Origin: an uncultured Shinella sp.
GTDB lineage: Bacteria; Pseudomonadota; Alphaproteobacteria; Rhizobiales; Rhizobiaceae
Assembly (NCBI GenBank): GCA_946886325.1
Contig: CAMPIK010000209.1
Location: 1 to 5,406, forward strand
DNA length: 5,406 nt
Direction: 5' to 3'
Shown: positions 4,980 through 5,406 of the stretch, in pieces
Numbering within the stretch: position 1 is the stretch's first letter
Layout of the letters: every line of letters starts with the position of its first letter
Program-made: the position numbers and the translations under genes
Notes under the pieces: model-generated
What the model was told of the DNA's origin: nothing
Databases searched by the model: none
What the model saw: only the letters and a program-made list of their open reading frames with translations

Positions 4980-5406
4980 ATGAGCGAAAAACAGAAGAAA
5001 CCGCAGAAGCTGAGAGCCCGCCTGCCGCGCGGCTTCGTCGATCGCTCCGCCGCCGACATCCGCGCCGTCGACGAGATGTGCGCCAAGATCAAGGCCGTCT
5101 ATGAGCGCTACGGCTTCGACCCGGTCGAGACGCCGCTCTTCGAATATACCGACGCGCTCGGCAAGTTCCTGCCCGACAGCGACCGGCCGAACGAGGGCGT
5201 CTTCTCGCTGACCGACGACGACGACCAGTGGATGTCGCTGCGCTACGACCTGACGGCGCCGCTCGCCCGCCACGTGGCGGAGAATTTCAACGAGATCCAG
5301 CTTCCCTACCGCACCTACCGCGCCGGCTACGTCTTCCGCAACGAAAAGCCCGGCCCCGGCCGCTTCCGCCAGTTCATGCAGTTCGACGCCGACACGGTCG
5401 GCGCCG
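4980..5406 (+). CDS. hisS: Histidyl-tRNA synthetase, N-terminal part (runs off the right edge)
   Basis: HisS is the class II aminoacyl-tRNA synthetase that joins histidine to tRNA-His in the cytoplasm. 142 complete codons are visible of roughly 500 expected in rhizobia. After a Lys/Gln-rich start ([10 protein letters not shown]) comes [15 protein letters not shown] and the motif 1 region (about residues 25-60, [15 protein letters not shown]). Then [17 protein letters not shown], part of the histidine-binding core, and motif 2, [20 protein letters not shown] with MQFDAD. The invariant Arg and Glu of motif 2 (FRNE) are intact. The ATG at 4980 agrees with the usual alphaproteobacterial N-terminus, although no clear Shine-Dalgarno precedes it. 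In rhizobia hisS is commonly followed by hisZ and hisG, linking it to histidine biosynthesis; that part lies outside the window. Confidence 0.96.
   Translation, partial: MSEKQKKPQKLRARLPRGFVDRSAADIRAVDEMCAKIKAVYERYGFDPVETPLFEYTDALGKFLPDSDRPNEGVFSLTDDDDQWMSLRYDLTAPLARHVAENFNEIQLPYRTYRAGYVFRNEKPGPGRFRQFMQFDADTVGA

Overview
The window is typical GC-rich chromosomal DNA of an alphaproteobacterium, most likely a member of the Rhizobiaceae (Rhizobium, Agrobacterium, Shinella type). This rests on strong G/C preference at third codon positions, the sequence style of the L,D-transpeptidases and of the histidyl-tRNA synthetase N-terminus, and -35/-10 candidates resembling the alphaproteobacterial CTTGAC/CTATAT pattern. 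The genus is an inference. I see no IS element, CRISPR array, tRNA, rRNA or phage gene.

Layout. Left end (1-1513, minus strand): two tandem paralogous exported L,D-transpeptidases of the YkuD family. The left one is cut by the window edge; the right one is complete. The roughly 190 bp between them hold two hairpins and a promoter-like region with an inverted repeat. After a 255 bp divergent spacer comes tag (1769-2422, plus), a 3-methyladenine DNA glycosylase I with all zinc and active-site residues in place. Next is a 150 bp gap with an AT-rich inverted repeat, then a 70-codon ORF of unknown function (2573-2785, plus). After it lies a 130 bp stretch of successive hairpins ending in a textbook Rho-independent terminator (2885-2917). 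It may be a structured 3' UTR or an unannotated small RNA.

Middle to right: an exported DUF305/CopM-like metal-binding protein (2935-3321, minus) and a small protein that reads as a divergent stand-alone PAS domain (3488-3928, minus). Divergent to the PAS-like gene is an XRE-family regulator with an unrecognised C-terminal domain (4190-4816, plus). Their 261 bp shared spacer contains three copies of an ATCCGGATTG-like motif. Two form the arms of a concentric dyad that encloses a promoter-like TTTAAA-17-CTATAT. At the right edge hisS (from 4980, plus) begins and runs out of the window; in rhizobia it is usually followed by hisZ and hisG.

Functionally this is mostly housekeeping: cell-wall cross-linking, alkylation repair, periplasmic metal handling and tRNA charging. 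The part least explained by known families is the XRE/PAS-like divergent pair with its symmetric operator candidate, followed by the hairpin-rich RNA candidate beside the 70-codon ORF. Both are inferences from sequence pattern alone.
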